19,739 bases of DNA. Origin: CAYPTI01 sp964413525 [NCBI: uncultured bacterium]. Lineage in GTDB: Bacteria > T1Sed10-126. Below are positions 7,495 to 15,392 of the stretch, in pieces (position 1 is the first letter of the stretch; each line of letters starts with the position of its first letter). The notes under the pieces were generated by a model. That model had not been told where the DNA came from. It saw nothing but the letters and a program-made list of their open reading frames with translations, and ran no database searches. A program made the position numbers and the translations under genes. The stretch is taken from positions 1 to 19,739 of the forward strand of contig CAYPTI010000016.1 in assembly GCA_964413525.1 (NCBI GenBank), read 5' to 3'.

Positions 7495-8754
7495 TTACAG
7501 CCCGAGGTTCCGCTTGACGTTCCGTTTGTAGGCCTCCACCCCGGGCTGATCGAAGGGGTTGACCCCCATGGTCAGGGCTGACAGGGCACACACCACCTGT
7601 AAATAATACATCAACCCCCCGAGCGATTCGGCGGTCAGTTCGTCCATCCGGAGGGTCACGGTCGGAACCCCTCCCTCGACATGAGCCTGACGGGTCCCCT
7701 CCAGGGCAGCCCGGTTCAAATCCTCCAGCGGACGTCCCACCACGGGATCCAGCCCGTCCGCGGCTTCCATGTCCGGCACCTCGGGGGTAGGGGAACGGCC
7801 GCCGATGTCCAGGAAGGTTTCCATCATCTGACGCGGACCGTCCTGAAGGTACTGTCCCATGCTGTGGAGATCCCTCGTGTACAACAGAACGTCCGGGTAC
7901 AGGCCCTTGCCGTCCTTCCCCTCGCTTTCGCCGAACAGCTGCTGCCACCAGTATCCGAACGCTTCAAGTTCGGAGTAAAACAGCCCCATCACGTCGAGGT
8001 TGTACCTCCTCCGATGGAGGGCGTTGCGCAGCGCCACGAACCGAATCAATGAGGGCGGCGGTTCCGGACCCGAGAGCAGCCGATCCGCCACCCTCCGAGC
8101 CCCCTCCATGACCCCGCGAACGTCCACTCCGGCCGCCGCGGCCGGGAGCAGTCCCACCGCCGTGAAGACCGAGTACCGGCCCCCGATTCCCGGCGGGATC
8201 TCGAACCGATCCAGATCGTGTTCCCGGGCCGCCTCCCGAAGCGCTCCTTCCTCCGGATCGGTGGTCACGATCACCCGCTCGCTCCAGTCATCCGTGCCGG
8301 TTTCCAGCCAGTCCCGAAACAATCGAAAGACCGAGGCGGTCTCCAGGGTCGTGCCGGACTTGGAGATCGGGTTGACCACCGTGCGGGCGGGATCCAGTTC
8401 CGACAGCAACCGTTCGTGCGCCGCTCCCCCGAGGTGCCACCCGGCGAACCGAACGTCGGGACCCGGGTCCGTCCCGAGCGCCTCCACCAGCGCTCGTCCC
8501 CCCATGTAAGAACCCCCGATTCCGATGGAAACGAAGGCCTCCGCCCGGGCGTTCACCCGGGACACCGTCTCCTCGATCTGCTCCAGCAATTCGCTTCGAT
8601 CCCCCGCCGGCCACCGGAGCCAGCCGAGCATGTTGGATCCGGGAACCTCCCCCTCACGCAATCGATCGAACAGCACCCTCACCTGGTCCGTCAGCGGATC
8701 CGGGACCGGTTCCTCTCCCGCCGGCAAGCGAACGTCAACCTCTGGCATCACCAT
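7495..8754 (-). CDS. pgi: Glucose-6-phosphate isomerase
   Basis: A 419-residue phosphosugar isomerase that interconverts glucose 6-phosphate and fructose 6-phosphate in glycolysis and gluconeogenesis. Motifs in order: SIGIGGSYMGGRAL (76-89), the SIS phosphate loop NPISKSGTT (128-136), GGRYSV (191-196), the signature QQLFGESEGKDGKG (271-284) with the catalytic Glu region, His297 in RDLHSMGQYLQDGP, and the C-terminal lysine region VNPFDQPGVEAYK (Lys410). The length is that of the shorter bacterial form rather than the 550-residue E. coli type. The start is the ATG at 8754, with GGAGGTGA 6 nt upstream, an excellent ribosome site. A TATAAT -10 box lies at 8793-8788. It stands alone as a transcript, facing dodecin. 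Confidence 0.96.
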   Translation of the reverse strand: MVMPEVDVRLPAGEEPVPDPLTDQVRVLFDRLREGEVPGSNMLGWLRWPAGDRSELLEQIEETVSRVNARAEAFVSIGIGGSYMGGRALVEALGTDPGPDVRFAGWHLGGAAHERLLSELDPARTVVNPISKSGTTLETASVFRLFRDWLETGTDDWSERVIVTTDPEEGALREAAREHDLDRFEIPPGIGGRYSVFTAVGLLPAAAAGVDVRGVMEGARRVADRLLSGPEPPPSLIRFVALRNALHRRRYNLDVMGLFYSELEAFGYWWQQLFGESEGKDGKGLYPDVLLYTRDLHSMGQYLQDGPRQMMETFLDIGGRSPTPEVPDMEAADGLDPVVGRPLEDLNRAALEGTRQAHVEGGVPTVTLRMDELTAESLGGLMYYLQVVCALSALTMGVNPFDQPGVEAYKRNVKRNLGL

Positions 8755-8787
8755 CGAAGGTCACCTCCGGTCAGGATGTCCGTTCGG

Positions 8788-8793
8788 ATTATA
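8788..8793 (-). promoter_or_regulatory. Putative -10 box of pgi
   Basis: A perfect TATAAT on the minus strand, about 34 nt before the pgi ATG, preceded by TGCT. No good -35 hexamer is found at 16-18 bp (GTATCG or similar), so activation from the palindromes at 8823-8846, which would centre near -54, is possible. Confidence 0.5.
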
Positions 8794-8822
8794 AGCACTC
8801 CAACCGCCCTCGATACCCCAAC

Positions 8823-8846
8823 AACCGGTTCCCGGCACCGGTGCCG
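8823..8846. promoter_or_regulatory. Pair of adjacent perfect palindromes upstream of pgi
   Basis: AACCGGTT (8823-8830) is followed two nt later by the 14-bp perfect palindrome CGGCACCGGTGCCG (8833-8846). Both share the ACCGGT core. They sit about 42-65 bp before the predicted pgi transcription start, where activator sites are common. A chance origin in G+C-rich DNA is possible for the shorter one. Confidence 0.4.
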
Positions 8847-8944
8847 CCGGACGTCCTCGTCGGAACATGGGTGGAGAAGCCGGTCCTTTCCCCGGTACAC
8901 TTCCCTCCCGGCGGACCCGGGCGGCCATCCCCGGCGAAGGAGCC

Positions 8945-8963
8945 ACGGTTGATGATCAACCGT
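8945..8963. promoter_or_regulatory. 19-bp near-perfect palindrome, likely operator
   Basis: ACGGTTGAT and its exact reverse complement ATCAACCGT flank a single G. As RNA it could form an 8-bp stem with a TGA loop on the plus strand, but no T-run follows (CTTTCCC), so a terminator is unlikely. It lies between the divergent pgi and DUF188 genes and looks like a dimeric repressor or activator site. Confidence 0.45.
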
Positions 8964-9222
8964 CTTTCCCGGAGAGGCCCTCACGAATCTTCATTGGCTC
9001 CGGGATCGTGTCGGTCACGTCCTTTGTTGTGTATATCTGGTTTCCGACCTCACCTCGGGAACGTTCGTGGTGCCCCTGGCATCGGTCAAACCTCGGCTGA
9101 CCGAGGAGGTTGGGAAGAGGCCGCGATTCTACGGGAATCGGACACGATCTTCGCCACCCGTCGGCGGCCTGAAAAAGGCTCCTGAGCAAGCCGATCATAC
9201 CCTGACGCGGGGAGAATTTCGC

Positions 9223-9675
9223 ATGGACGATTCGAACCTGACCGTCTACGTTGACGCCGACGCCTGTCCGGTCACCGAAATCATCCTCGAGGAAGCCTCG
9301 GACAGGGAAATCTGGATGGTGCACAACCGTCATCACGACATTTCCGTCGATCGGAAGAACGTGTTCGTGAAGGAGACCGGGGACCGGGCCGACGCCGCCG
9401 ATCACTGGATCGCCAACCGGCTGGAGGAAGGCGACCTGGTCATCACCGACGACCTGGGGCTGGCTACGCTGGTGGTGGGGAGGGGAGCTCGGGTTCTGCG
9501 GTTTCGGGGGGACCGGGTGACGAACGAAACCATCGACCTGAAGCTGGCCATGCGGGACGCCGCCGCCCGTCACCGGAAGAAGCCCGGGACCCGGGGCGGG
9601 GGACCTCCCGCCCTGACCGAACAGGACCGCACCCGGTTCCGCCGTCGACTCCGGGACCTCCTCAACATTTCCTGA
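9223..9675 (+). CDS. YaiI/YqxD family (DUF188) protein
   Basis: A 150-residue cytoplasmic protein with the family signature VYVDADACPV near the N-terminus (Asp11, Asp13, Cys15). Further family blocks are DRADAADHWIA, GDLVITDDLGLATLVVGRGARVL in the middle, and GPPALTEQDRTRF near the C-terminus. The fold is related to PIN/NYN nucleases, and the acidic residues would bind metal, but a substrate is not established for the family. The start is the ATG at 9223 behind GGGGAGA. An upstream in-frame GTG at 9067 would add 52 residues with no family match and is rejected. It is transcribed alone as far as can be seen. Confidence 0.87.
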   Translation: MDDSNLTVYVDADACPVTEIILEEASDREIWMVHNRHHDISVDRKNVFVKETGDRADAADHWIANRLEEGDLVITDDLGLATLVVGRGARVLRFRGDRVTNETIDLKLAMRDAAARHRKKPGTRGGGPPALTEQDRTRFRRRLRDLLNIS

Positions 9676-9711
9676 ACGGGTGGGAGGAGTCACTCGGGTT
9701 TTCTCGACAGC

Positions 9712-9740
9712 TTGTGAACCCAACCCCCAGCGGATACGGT
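9712..9740 (+). promoter_or_regulatory. Putative promoter of the 166-residue helical protein gene
   Basis: TTGTGA (9712-9717) and TACGGT (9735-9740) are 17 bp apart, matching the consensus at 4 of 6 (TTG.A-type) and 3-4 of 6 positions. Transcription would begin near 9747, leaving a leader of about 33 nt to the ATG at 9780. Confidence 0.4.
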
Positions 9741-9779
9741 TAAGGAAGCAGGTAGCCTGACGCTGACGGGGTGTTCACG

Positions 9780-10280
9780 ATGAGCGAAGATTTCCAGCGG
9801 GAGGTGGCCTCCGTTCACCACCGGCTGGTGAACCGGTTTGAGGAATACCGCGATCAGATCGCCCAGGTGTTGTTCTTCGGGGAGCGGATCTCCCGCAGCG
9901 ACCTGCAGGAGGGAATTAACGAGGTGGTTCGGGACCTGGAAGCTCACGTGGACGCCATTCAGCGCATCGTGCTTCCGGCGCTGTCGGGGGACGAAACCAG
10001 CCTCAGCGCCGTCGATATGCTGGCCACGTTCCAGAACCAAATGCTCGAGCAGGTGGATGCCACGAAGGAAAACATCGAACTGTTTGCCGATCCGGATCAG
10101 CCGAAGGAGAAACGGAACCGGGCGGCTCGCAACGCGTTGAAGGACGTCTTCCGCCTGGACGGACTCATTCGGCCCTACTTCCGGCTGGTCGAACAGCACT
10201 TCATCGCCCGGAGCAACGGACGGCTCGACGAGGACGAACGGGAGGAACTGATCTCCACCCTAAAATCCTCCGTTCACTGA
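9780..10280 (+). CDS. Uncharacterised all-helical protein, possibly hemerythrin-like fold
   Basis: I do not recognise this 166-residue protein with confidence. It appears to be four or five amphipathic helices: about residues 3-33, 40-68, 74-103, 109-126 and 129-165. The segment LEAHVDAIQRIVLPAL (53-68) and the last helix with VEQHFIARSNGRLDEDEREEL resemble the metal-binding helices of the hemerythrin/HHE fold, where His is followed by Glu four residues later and by LFP. Here the His residues remain (His14, His56, His140), but the partner Glu positions are Ile60 and Arg144, so a diiron site is doubtful. No signal peptide or membrane segment is seen. The ATG at 9780 follows GGGGTG; an in-frame GTG at 9771 overlaps that site. 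Its stop is 1 nt from the rpoD stop on the other strand. Confidence 0.6.
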   Translation: MSEDFQREVASVHHRLVNRFEEYRDQIAQVLFFGERISRSDLQEGINEVVRDLEAHVDAIQRIVLPALSGDETSLSAVDMLATFQNQMLEQVDATKENIELFADPDQPKEKRNRAARNALKDVFRLDGLIRPYFRLVEQHFIARSNGRLDEDEREELISTLKSSVH

Positions 10281-10281
10281 C

Positions 10282-12051
10282 TTACTCCTCCAGCTCTTCC
10301 CCCTCCACACGGCCGACGATGAACTCCTCCAGATCCTTGCTCCGGGAGGGATGGCGCAGCTTTTCAAGCGCCTTGTTTTCGATCTGACGGATTCGTTCCC
10401 GGGTCACCTTGAACATGTTCCCGACTTCCTCCAGCGTCCGCTCGTACCCGTCGTCGAGCCCGAACCGGAGCCGGATCACCTGCTCTTCCCTCCAGTCGAT
10501 GCTCTTCAGCACGCCTTCAAGCTGCTTCTCGAGCATTTCGTTGTCCGTGGAGTTCATGGGGGACACCGCGTTGTTGTCCTCCACAAAATCCCCCAGGCTG
10601 GAATCCCCGTCATCCCCGATGGGGGTCTCCAGGGAGATCGGATCCTGGGAAATTTTCAGAATGTTCTTGACCCGTTCTTCCTCCCAGTTCAGTTTCTCAG
10701 CAATCTCGTCGGGCTGGGGTTCCCGATTGTGCTTCTGGACCAGCTCCCGGGCCACCCGAAGGACCTTGTTGATCTGCTCCACCATGTGGACCGGCACCCG
10801 GATGGTGCGGGACTGGTCGGCGATGGCCCGGGTGATGGCCTGGCGGATCCACCAGGTGGCGTAGGTCGAGAACTTGAATCCCTTCCGGTACTCGAACTTG
10901 TCCACCGCCTTGGTTAACCCGATGTTTCCCTCCTGGATCAGGTCCAGAAAGGACAGCCCGCGGTTGGTGTAGCGCTTGGCGATGCTGACCACGAGCCGGA
11001 GGTTGGAGCTGACCATCTTGTTGTGGTACTTCCGCATCCGGTTCTCGGCGATCTTAATCTTGGTGTAAATGTGCTCGAGATCCCGGTCCTCCAGGATCAG
11101 GTACTGGTTGGCCTCCCGGGCTTTCTCCCGCTTCCGGCGGAGGCGCCGGGCAAACCGACGAATGTTGTGCCACCGGTACTTGCTGCGAGCCCTCCATTCC
11201 TCCCGGGCGTCGTCTTCAACCCGGAGGCGATCGTAGAGCTCCAGAAGTTGATCGGGCCCCCGGTTCAGGCGGTCGCGAACTTTCTGTTCGAACTCACGGA
11301 GCTCGTTCCGGGTTTGATTCGCTTCCTCGATCTCGTCGGCCCACTCAAACGCGAGGTCCCGGTTGATCTCGACCTCCTCGAAGGCCTGGTAGATCTTTTT
11401 CCGGATGGCTCGCATGGTCTCGCGGGCCTCGGCTTCCCCGGAGGTCCCCTTCGCGTCCTTCAGGGCCTCGTAGGCCTGTTCGTACCGGGAGCGGTACTGG
11501 ATCAGCCGGTTGCGGGCCGTGCTGATCTTGTCGAACCAGTACTCGATGTCCTCCTCTTCGAGTCGTTCGGTCTTCTTGACCTGAACCAGCTTCTTGAGGC
11601 TGATCTCCCGGTCCAGAACCCGTTTCGCTTTTTCAATGAATTTCTGAACCGCGTGGTAGGTGCCTAACGTGGCCTCCATGACCCGTTCTTTCCCCAGTTC
11701 GATCTGCTTCGAAATGGCGACTTCATCCTCGGAACTGAGCAGATCGTGGTTTCCGATCTCCTGCAGGTAGAGGCGAACCGGGTCGGTCAGCCCGCGACCG
11801 GGGGTATCGGTGTCTTCTTTTTCCAGCAGCCCCAGCTCCTCCGGAAAATCGTACCCGGTCTCGTCTCCGACAATCCGGAACCCCTGGTTCATCAGCGACA
11901 GAATGATGTCGTCGATGTACTCCCCGGAGGTGTACTCGTCGGGCAGGGTTTCGTTAAGTTCGGCGTAGGTCACGTTCCCCTTGTCCCGGGCAAGCCGGTA
12001 AATTTCACTCATGCCTTCAATACTCTTCACGTCGTTCACCAACATAGTCAT
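10282..12051 (-). CDS. rpoD: Primary sigma factor RpoD (sigma70)
   Basis: A 589-residue housekeeping sigma factor that directs RNA polymerase to -10/-35 promoters. Region 1.1 spans about residues 1-75. Region 1.2 is [22 protein letters not shown] (about 89-120). A charged non-conserved region of roughly 200 residues (125-330) follows, as in proteobacterial sigma70. Region 2 holds [24 protein letters not shown] and [15 protein letters not shown] (350-406), region 3 starts near 425, and region 4 carries [16 protein letters not shown] and [19 protein letters not shown] (529-567). The C-terminus extends beyond the usual RSKDLEEF end by about a dozen acidic residues. The ATG at 12051 has GGGAGG 11 nt upstream. 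It lies 25 nt downstream of dnaG, the classic macromolecular-synthesis pair. Confidence 0.97.
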   Translation of the reverse strand: MTMLVNDVKSIEGMSEIYRLARDKGNVTYAELNETLPDEYTSGEYIDDIILSLMNQGFRIVGDETGYDFPEELGLLEKEDTDTPGRGLTDPVRLYLQEIGNHDLLSSEDEVAISKQIELGKERVMEATLGTYHAVQKFIEKAKRVLDREISLKKLVQVKKTERLEEEDIEYWFDKISTARNRLIQYRSRYEQAYEALKDAKGTSGEAEARETMRAIRKKIYQAFEEVEINRDLAFEWADEIEEANQTRNELREFEQKVRDRLNRGPDQLLELYDRLRVEDDAREEWRARSKYRWHNIRRFARRLRRKREKAREANQYLILEDRDLEHIYTKIKIAENRMRKYHNKMVSSNLRLVVSIAKRYTNRGLSFLDLIQEGNIGLTKAVDKFEYRKGFKFSTYATWWIRQAITRAIADQSRTIRVPVHMVEQINKVLRVARELVQKHNREPQPDEIAEKLNWEEERVKNILKISQDPISLETPIGDDGDSSLGDFVEDNNAVSPMNSTDNEMLEKQLEGVLKSIDWREEQVIRLRFGLDDGYERTLEEVGNMFKVTRERIRQIENKALEKLRHPSRSKDLEEFIVGRVEGEELEE

Positions 12052-12076
12052 GGATCGAACAGCCTCCCGGCAGGAA

Positions 12077-13867
12077 TTACGTTCGGTTGTTTTCCGTCTC
12101 GTGAGTTCCGTGCTCCATCCGGCTGTGCTGAGCCTCCCGAAGCAGCGCCTTCTTGGCTTCGTCCAGCCGGCCAGCCTCCCCGTCCCGGTCCTGTTCGGCC
12201 AGGGATCGGGCCAGTTCCCCCCGTTCCCGCCTCGACTGCAGGTTCCTCAGGCTCTTCACCAGATCCTCCGGCGAGGGCGGATCCTTCATTTCATCCTCGG
12301 GGGTCCAGCTAAGTAAACCACTCAGGTACTCATTACATTCCATCGAAATTTCGTTGCGCCAGCGGTCCATCTCGAGCGTGTCCCCACGCTTGTGGAGGGT
12401 CAATAGCCCGCGGAACAGTTCCTTGTGCCGATCGTCCCGGAAATCCTTCAGAGACAGCTCCGACACCACCGTTTCCAGGGCTTCCGGTCGGTCCCCGAGC
12501 CGGTGGAACAACAATTGTTCGAGGTTCAGGCGACGCTGAACCGTCCCCCCCGGAGACTCCCTCGAATCCGGAGTCCCTTCCCCGGTGCTCCGGCGGCGGA
12601 GTTCCTGCTTGATTACCGATTCCTCCACCCCGATGGTCTCCGCCAGCCAGGCCACCAGCCGGGCCCGTCGAAGATCGGAATCGACCTCGTTGATCAGACC
12701 GGCCACGTCCTCCACCAGCTCCTGCTCCAGGTGCATCCCGGAGGCGTCGGAGGACTCCTCAAGCCACGCAAGACGCACCTCGAGGTACTCATCAGCCTCC
12801 CCGATCAGCCGCTCAAACCGGTCCGGGTCCTCCCGGAGGACATCGTCGGGATCCTCCTCCTCTCCGAGCAGAACCACCGAGACCTCCAGACCGTTTCGGA
12901 ACGCCTCCTCCCCTCCTCGAACCGCCGCCCGGCGACCGGCTTCGTCCCCGTCGTAGACCAGAACCACACGCCGGACGTACCGTTCGAGTCGTTCTACATG
13001 CTGTTCGGTCATCGCCGTCCCCAGGGACGCCACGGCGTTGGTCCAGCCCTCCTGATGAGCCATCAGGACGTCCGTGTAACCCTCCATGATCAGGACCGTG
13101 TCGGTCTCCCGGAGGCTGGATCGGGCCTGATGAATTCCGTACAGCAGACGGCGTTTCTGAAAATATTGGGATTCCGGGGAATTCAGGTATTTCGGTCCAA
13201 AATCATCCTCCGATAGGTTTCGTCCCCCGAACCCGAGCACCCGACCCGAGGGCGAACGGATGGGGAACATCACGCGCCCCCGGAACCGATCGTAAAGTTC
13301 CCCGTCTTTATCGCTGCGTGAAATCAACCCGATCTCAAGCGCTTCCTCAAGGTCGTACCCGTCCCGTTTCAGGGCCCGGGCCAGGTTGCGTTCTCCCTCC
13401 GGCGCGAAACCGACTCGGAAGCTTTCTAACACGTCGTCCTCAAACCCCCGATTCCGGAGATAACTCCGGGCCTCCTCCCCGGCATCTCCCCAGAGGCCCT
13501 TCTCATAACAGTCGGCCGCGTATTCGTTTAATTCCCTCGCCCGGCTCCGTTCTTCATCTCCACCTGATTCAGGAAGGTCGACCCCCACCCGCCGGGCCAG
13601 CATTCGCAGGGCCTCGGGAAACTCAACCGACTCCACCTTCATCAGAAACGAGAAGACATCTCCCGATTCCCCGCAACCAAAACACTTGTAAATTCCCATT
13701 TCGGGGGTGACACAAAAGGAAGCGGTGTCCTCGGCGTGGAAGGGACACAACCCAAAATGGTGCTTCCCTCGCTGCTCGAGCTTCACGTGGTCCTCAACCA
13801 CGGAAACGAGGTCCACGCGGTCACGGACCTCTTCCTTCACCCGTTCCCATGAATCGGTCCCGGTCAA
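12077..13867 (-). CDS. dnaG: DNA primase DnaG
   Basis: A 596-residue primase that lays RNA primers at the replication fork. The N-terminal CHC2 zinc-binding domain has Cys41, His44, Cys62 and Cys65. The RNA-polymerase basic-core domain includes [18 protein letters not shown] and KYLNSPE. The TOPRIM metal site comprises EGYTD (Glu262), [11 protein letters not shown] (Asp306, Asp308) and DPDDVLRE (339-346). The C-terminal helices ([10 protein letters not shown] onward) correspond to the DnaB-interacting domain, ending in a highly charged tail. The start is placed at the TTG at 13867, ten nt after AGGAGG. An in-frame ATG at 13984 would add 39 residues of basic, Cys-containing sequence with no primase match. 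It heads the dnaG-rpoD operon. Confidence 0.95.
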   Translation of the reverse strand: MTGTDSWERVKEEVRDRVDLVSVVEDHVKLEQRGKHHFGLCPFHAEDTASFCVTPEMGIYKCFGCGESGDVFSFLMKVESVEFPEALRMLARRVGVDLPESGGDEERSRARELNEYAADCYEKGLWGDAGEEARSYLRNRGFEDDVLESFRVGFAPEGERNLARALKRDGYDLEEALEIGLISRSDKDGELYDRFRGRVMFPIRSPSGRVLGFGGRNLSEDDFGPKYLNSPESQYFQKRRLLYGIHQARSSLRETDTVLIMEGYTDVLMAHQEGWTNAVASLGTAMTEQHVERLERYVRRVVLVYDGDEAGRRAAVRGGEEAFRNGLEVSVVLLGEEEDPDDVLREDPDRFERLIGEADEYLEVRLAWLEESSDASGMHLEQELVEDVAGLINEVDSDLRRARLVAWLAETIGVEESVIKQELRRRSTGEGTPDSRESPGGTVQRRLNLEQLLFHRLGDRPEALETVVSELSLKDFRDDRHKELFRGLLTLHKRGDTLEMDRWRNEISMECNEYLSGLLSWTPEDEMKDPPSPEDLVKSLRNLQSRRERGELARSLAEQDRDGEAGRLDEAKKALLREAQHSRMEHGTHETENNRT

Positions 13868-13877
13868 TTCGGTCGAG

Positions 13878-13883
13878 CCTCCT
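13878..13883 (-). promoter_or_regulatory. Ribosome binding site that sets the dnaG start
   Basis: A perfect AGGAGG on the minus strand lies 10 nt before the TTG at 13867-13865. No ATG or GTG lies at a suitable distance, which is the reason for choosing TTG. Confidence 0.6.
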
Positions 13884-13953
13884 GTAAGTCCCCGGCGGGT
13901 TCGTCCCCCTGGAGAGAAGCGACGAGCGTGAGTGTTTCGGGAGCAAATCTTTC

Positions 13954-13984
13954 TATGTATCGCACATCGCTCACTCAAAATCAA
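13954..13984 (-). promoter_or_regulatory. Possible promoter of dnaG-rpoD
   Basis: In an A+T-rich patch, the minus strand has TTGATT (13984-13979) and overlapping -10 candidates at 17-19 bp (GATACA, ATACAT, TACATA; 13961-13954). Each -10 candidate matches only about half of the consensus. The leader would be about 80 nt. Confidence 0.3.
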
Positions 13985-14036
13985 ACAAAAACCACAAATA
14001 CGGGGTGACTCTTCGGGCGTCGTTCCCGGCCGGTTC

Positions 14037-14064
14037 TTGATCGGGGAACTGGATTCCGTATGAT
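14037..14064 (+). promoter_or_regulatory. Promoter directly abutting the methyltransferase start codon
   Basis: TTGATC (14037-14042) and TATGAT (14059-14064; 5 of 6) are 16 bp apart. The expected transcription start, near 14071, lies about 3 nt before the ATG at 14074, which suggests a leaderless or nearly leaderless message. Confidence 0.5.
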
Positions 14065-14073
14065 TATGGGGTT

Positions 14074-14685
14074 ATGGGTATCCTACAGTTTATCAAACAG
14101 GCGGTTAAACATCCACGGGAACTGTCCACCATCTTTCCGAGTTCCCGGTTCCTGGCCCGCGAGATCGCCGATCAGATCGATTTTGACACCGCGGACGTCA
14201 TTGCCGAAATCGGTGCGGGGGACGGGGCACTCACCTGGCCGCTGGTGGAACGTAAACGGCCCGAAACGGAACTTCACCTGATTGAGATCAACGAGGACTT
14301 CTGCACGGACCTGGAACGGACCTTCATCCGGGAACAGGAGTCCTCAAACGTCTTCGTCCACCAGGAAAGCGCCGACAACCTTGTCGAGCTGAGCAAGGAT
14401 CACGACATCTACCCCCTCGACTACGTGGTCAGCGGAATTCCGCTGACCACCCTTCCCGACGAGGTCTCGGAGGCCATCCTCGACGCGGTCTTCGAGGCCC
14501 TGTCCCCGAAGGGACGGTACATCCAGTTCCAGTACTCGCTGGATTACTACGACAACATCCGGGAACGATTCGGGCCGGTTAAGCTGAGCCGGGTCTGGTT
14601 CAACATTTTCCCCGCTCGGGTGTACGTCGCGGACAAAGCCAACGCCCCCTCCTCCATGGCAGCTGATTCGACTCAATCCTCCTGA
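14074..14685 (+). CDS. PmtA-like SAM-dependent methyltransferase (phospholipid N-methyltransferase type)
   Basis: A 203-residue class I methyltransferase. After a basic N-terminal helix comes the block FPSSRFLAREIADQI (21-35), typical of the PmtA/rRNA-adenine-dimethylase-like group. The SAM-binding motif I is IAEIGAGDG (43-51), the acidic end of strand 2 is LIEINEDF, and YVVSGIPLTTLP (118-128) replaces the NPPY/NLPY motif of true KsgA-type RNA methylases. The SGIPL form is characteristic of PmtA-like enzymes, which methylate phosphatidylethanolamine towards phosphatidylcholine; this substrate is inferred. The protein is soluble and would act at the inner membrane surface. The ATG at 14074 has no good ribosome site and lies almost on the predicted transcript start. 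It is divergent from dnaG-rpoD. The C-terminal tail is Ser/Ala-rich and non-conserved. Confidence 0.75.
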   Translation: MGILQFIKQAVKHPRELSTIFPSSRFLAREIADQIDFDTADVIAEIGAGDGALTWPLVERKRPETELHLIEINEDFCTDLERTFIREQESSNVFVHQESADNLVELSKDHDIYPLDYVVSGIPLTTLPDEVSEAILDAVFEALSPKGRYIQFQYSLDYYDNIRERFGPVKLSRVWFNIFPARVYVADKANAPSSMAADSTQSS

Positions 14686-14689
14686 TCTC

Positions 14690-14726
14690 ACGACCTTCCC
14701 GAGTCGTCCCGGGGCTTTTCCTTTTT
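14690..14726 (+). terminator. Weak putative terminator after the methyltransferase gene
   Basis: Five nt after the TGA stop, ACGAC (14690-14694) can pair with GTCGT (14703-14707) across an 8-nt loop; CCCGGGG and two T-runs (TTTT at 14716-14719, TTTTT at 14722-14726) follow. The stem is short and the T-run interrupted and late, so this is a low-confidence call. Confidence 0.3.
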
Positions 14727-14793
14727 CCGACCCGGTCTACGCCTCCTCAGACTCTCCAGAGGTTTTCCCTCCCCGACTGTCCGGCGAATTCCC

Positions 14794-15378
14794 TTACCGG
14801 CGCTCATTGACGGCCCGCCGGATCAGGTGAGCGGGAAACCCCCGGGTCTGTAGTTTCCTCCCCAGGGAGTCGGGATCCTCGCCGGGGTTCGCCTCACAGA
14901 ATCGATCCAGCAACGATCGTTCCCGTTCGTCCGGCACGAGTTCGTCAACCACCGAGCGGGCCAGCTCGCGCTCGATTCCCTTCTCCCTCAGTTCGGCGAC
15001 CAGCTTGCGCCGCCCACGGGGCCGGTTCTCACACCGTTTCTCCACGTGCCGCCGGGCCAGCGATTCATCGTCCAGGAACTGTTCCTCCCGGAGGCCGGGG
15101 ATTAGCTCCTCGATGAGATCGGGGGGATAGCCTCGTTGCTCGAAATGGAGCCGGAACCGTTGCGTGGTCTTTGGATACCGGGCGAGGTGGTCGCGAGCCT
15201 TGTCGGGAAGAATCGTCCGGCTCAGGGAGACAATTTTGTTCCGGACCTGATCCCGATCGTAGACCGCGTCTTCCTCCAGCTCAAGCCGTCGGAAGACGGG
15301 GTAGGGACAGCGGTCGGAGGAGCCGTCCTCCCACTCGAGGTCGCGGGCCCCCTTCCGTTTCCGGATCGAGCGAAGCAA
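14794..15378 (-). CDS. recX: Regulatory protein RecX
   Basis: A 194-residue RecX-family protein, which binds RecA filaments and limits their activity. The family pattern is visible as successive three-helix repeats: a long N-terminal extension, then RDHLARYPKTTQRFRLHFEQRGYPPDLIEEL read in part as TQRFRLHFEQRGYPPDLIEE, then FLDDESLARRHVEKRCENRPRGRRKL in part as FLDDESLARRHVEKR, LRERKGI-type LREKGIERELA, and a final LQTRGFPAHLIRRA. It directly follows recA, the usual arrangement. The start is uncertain: the TTG at 15378 lies about 20 nt from GAGGAGG, while an in-frame CTG at 15390 is better spaced. The recA stop is only 14 nt before the TTG, so translational coupling is likely. Confidence 0.85.
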   Translation of the reverse strand: MLRSIRKRKGARDLEWEDGSSDRCPYPVFRRLELEEDAVYDRDQVRNKIVSLSRTILPDKARDHLARYPKTTQRFRLHFEQRGYPPDLIEELIPGLREEQFLDDESLARRHVEKRCENRPRGRRKLVAELREKGIERELARSVVDELVPDERERSLLDRFCEANPGEDPDSLGRKLQTRGFPAHLIRRAVNERR

Positions 15379-15392
15379 CCGGTCGGGCAGGC

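Larger units (their letters stand above)
8755..9222. other. 468-nt gene-free region with palindromes
   Basis: I find no convincing gene in this stretch: the open frames on both strands have no family features, poor starts and mutually overlapping shadows. It holds the pgi leader and -10 box, the palindromes at 8823-8830, 8833-8846 and 8945-8963, and the leader of the DUF188 gene. A TATATC at 9032-9037 could be a -10 box for the DUF188 gene but has no fitting -35. It is the longest gene-free stretch in the window. Confidence 0.6.

Noticed and set aside
9067-9222. GTG at 9067 as start of the DUF188 gene (52 more residues)
   Set aside because: The extra residues do not resemble the family, and the ATG at 9223 has a good ribosome site directly before the signature VYVDADACPV.
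13868-13984. Longer DnaG N-terminus from the ATG at 13984
   Set aside because: The extra 39 residues do not resemble primase, and the frame crosses the likely promoter and AGGAGG ribosome site.
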